DNA from: Dehalococcoidales bacterium
GTDB taxonomy: Bacteria; Chloroflexota; Dehalococcoidia; Dehalococcoidales; Fen-1064
Assembly (NCBI GenBank): GCA_028713395.1
Contig: JAQTOJ010000128.1
Location: 1 to 5,897 of the forward strand
DNA length: 5,897 nt
Reading direction: 5' to 3'
A program made the position numbers and the translations under genes. The notes beneath the pieces were generated by a model. The model did no database searches. It worked only from the letters and a program-made list of their open reading frames with translations, and had not been told where the DNA came from. This document shows, piece after piece, positions 5,069-5,897 of the stretch; within the stretch, counting starts at the first letter, position 1; each line of letters begins with the position of its first letter.

Positions 5069-5897
5069 ATGAAGAAATGGTTGCTCATTTCCACCTCCTT
5101 AATCATTTGCGCTAGTCTGTTTCTAACCGGTTGTCATGCGTCGAAAGAAAAGACCGTGCTCAAAGTTTTTGAAGCGGGCAGTCTGATGGTGCCTTTTGCG
5201 GAAATTGAAACAGCTTTTGAGGCGAAATACCCTGATATCGATGTACAGATGGAAGGTCACGGCAGCATCCAGGTGATCCGCCATATCACCGAGATTCACC
5301 AGGATATCGATATTGCCGCCGTGGCGGATGCCAGCCTGATTCCTTTGCTCATGTACCAGACCAATACGCCGGAAGGTAAGCCTTACGCCGATTGGACGAT
5401 CAGTTTTGCCACCAACCGCCTCGGTATCGCTTATACCAAAGAAAGCAAATTTGCCGGTGAAATTACGGCCTCTAACTGGTACGATATCCTGATGCGGAAC
5501 GGGGTGAAGTTCGGTTTCGCTGATCCGCGGTTGGATGCCATTGGCTACCGCGCTTTGATTCTAACCCAGCTCGCGGAAGCATATTACGGCGATTCGGGAA
5601 TATTCGAGCGCACTATTTCACAAAATTTCTCACCGCCCATTCGCACGCGCCTGGTCGATGGCAAAACAAATATTAACGTCTCCGAGTTAATAGACCCGAA
5701 ATCGGCGAACCTTTTAATGCGCGGCTTCAGCATCCAGTTATTAGCCTTACTGGAATCACGGGAGATTGATTATGCTTTCGAGTACGAAAGCGTGGCTAAA
5801 CAGCACAACCTGGAATTTTTGGAATTGCCGCCGCAAATAGACCTGAGTTCCGCCCAATACGCGGATAAGTATGCCCAGGTGCAGGTCTCGCTGGATT
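5069..5897 (+). CDS. wtpA: Tungstate/molybdate ABC transporter substrate-binding lipoprotein WtpA (3' end beyond window)
   Basis: Seen: 276 residues plus one base, open to the window end. Signal peptide MKKWLLISTS... with perfect lipobox LTGC (Cys22), then the WtpA/ModA-like pattern: VFEAGSLMVPFAEIETAFE (33-51), YPDIDVQMEGHGS, VIRHITEIHQDIDIAAVADASLIPLLM, YADWTISFATNRLGIAYT, NWYDILMRNGVKFGFADPRLDAIGYRA (136-162), LAEAYYG, and DYAFEYESVAKQHNLEFLELPPQIDL (234-259). Known: WtpA binds WO4 and MoO4 with high affinity and delivers them to WtpBC; in the archaeal relative an Asp and a Glu complete six-fold coordination. Inferred equivalents are Asp156 and Glu238. ATG 5069 lacks a nearby Shine-Dalgarno sequence; an in-frame TTG at 5042 inside the hairpin loop is a possible alternative adding 9 residues. 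Genes for WtpB and WtpC probably follow outside the window. Confidence 0.93.
   Translation, partial: MKKWLLISTSLIICASLFLTGCHASKEKTVLKVFEAGSLMVPFAEIETAFEAKYPDIDVQMEGHGSIQVIRHITEIHQDIDIAAVADASLIPLLMYQTNTPEGKPYADWTISFATNRLGIAYTKESKFAGEITASNWYDILMRNGVKFGFADPRLDAIGYRALILTQLAEAYYGDSGIFERTISQNFSPPIRTRLVDGKTNINVSELIDPKSANLLMRGFSIQLLALLESREIDYAFEYESVAKQHNLEFLELPPQIDLSSAQYADKYAQVQVSLD

Overview
The window comes from a bacterium of medium GC content. The order comF, long-form hpf, coaE, together with the proteins' character and an archaeal-type tungstate-binding protein (WtpA), suggests an anaerobe, possibly a Chloroflexota/Dehalococcoidia-like lineage. That placement is inference only; no marker in the window fixes the taxonomy.

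Left part (1-1882, + strand) is a compact housekeeping operon. It holds a ComF-type phosphoribosyltransferase-fold protein, a long ribosome hibernation promoting factor and dephospho-CoA kinase, spaced so closely that one transcript is likely. The short gap after coaE (1883-2039) holds a degenerate palindromic dispersed repeat, then a very strong hairpin terminator. The convergent gene on the other strand (2040-2915) is an AraC-family regulator with a C-terminal GyrI-like effector-binding domain. It has a strong ribosome binding site in the middle of the gene, exactly at the domain boundary.

The 538-base gap 2916-3453 has no gene but is full of signals. It contains a probable araC promoter on the minus strand, a 14-bp perfect palindrome, and a near-consensus plus-strand promoter (TTGACA, 18 bp, TAGAAT with extended TG). 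From that promoter runs a leader of roughly 290 nt. The leader contains a compact fold that looks like a molybdenum/tungsten-cofactor (Moco) riboswitch, a candidate intrinsic terminator, and segments that can pair exactly with the aptamer core and with the Shine-Dalgarno sequence.

Downstream of the leader is a lipoprotein of three tandem modules resembling the molybdopterin-binding (sulfite-oxidase-like) fold, with a Cys-X4-Cys-His motif only in the middle module. After a 15-bp hairpin comes wtpA, the tungstate/molybdate-binding lipoprotein of a WtpABC importer, cut off by the window end. The right half therefore reads as a cofactor-sensing operon for oxyanion metal uptake, with an unusual surface lipoprotein of unknown role as its first gene. 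It is the most interesting part of the window.
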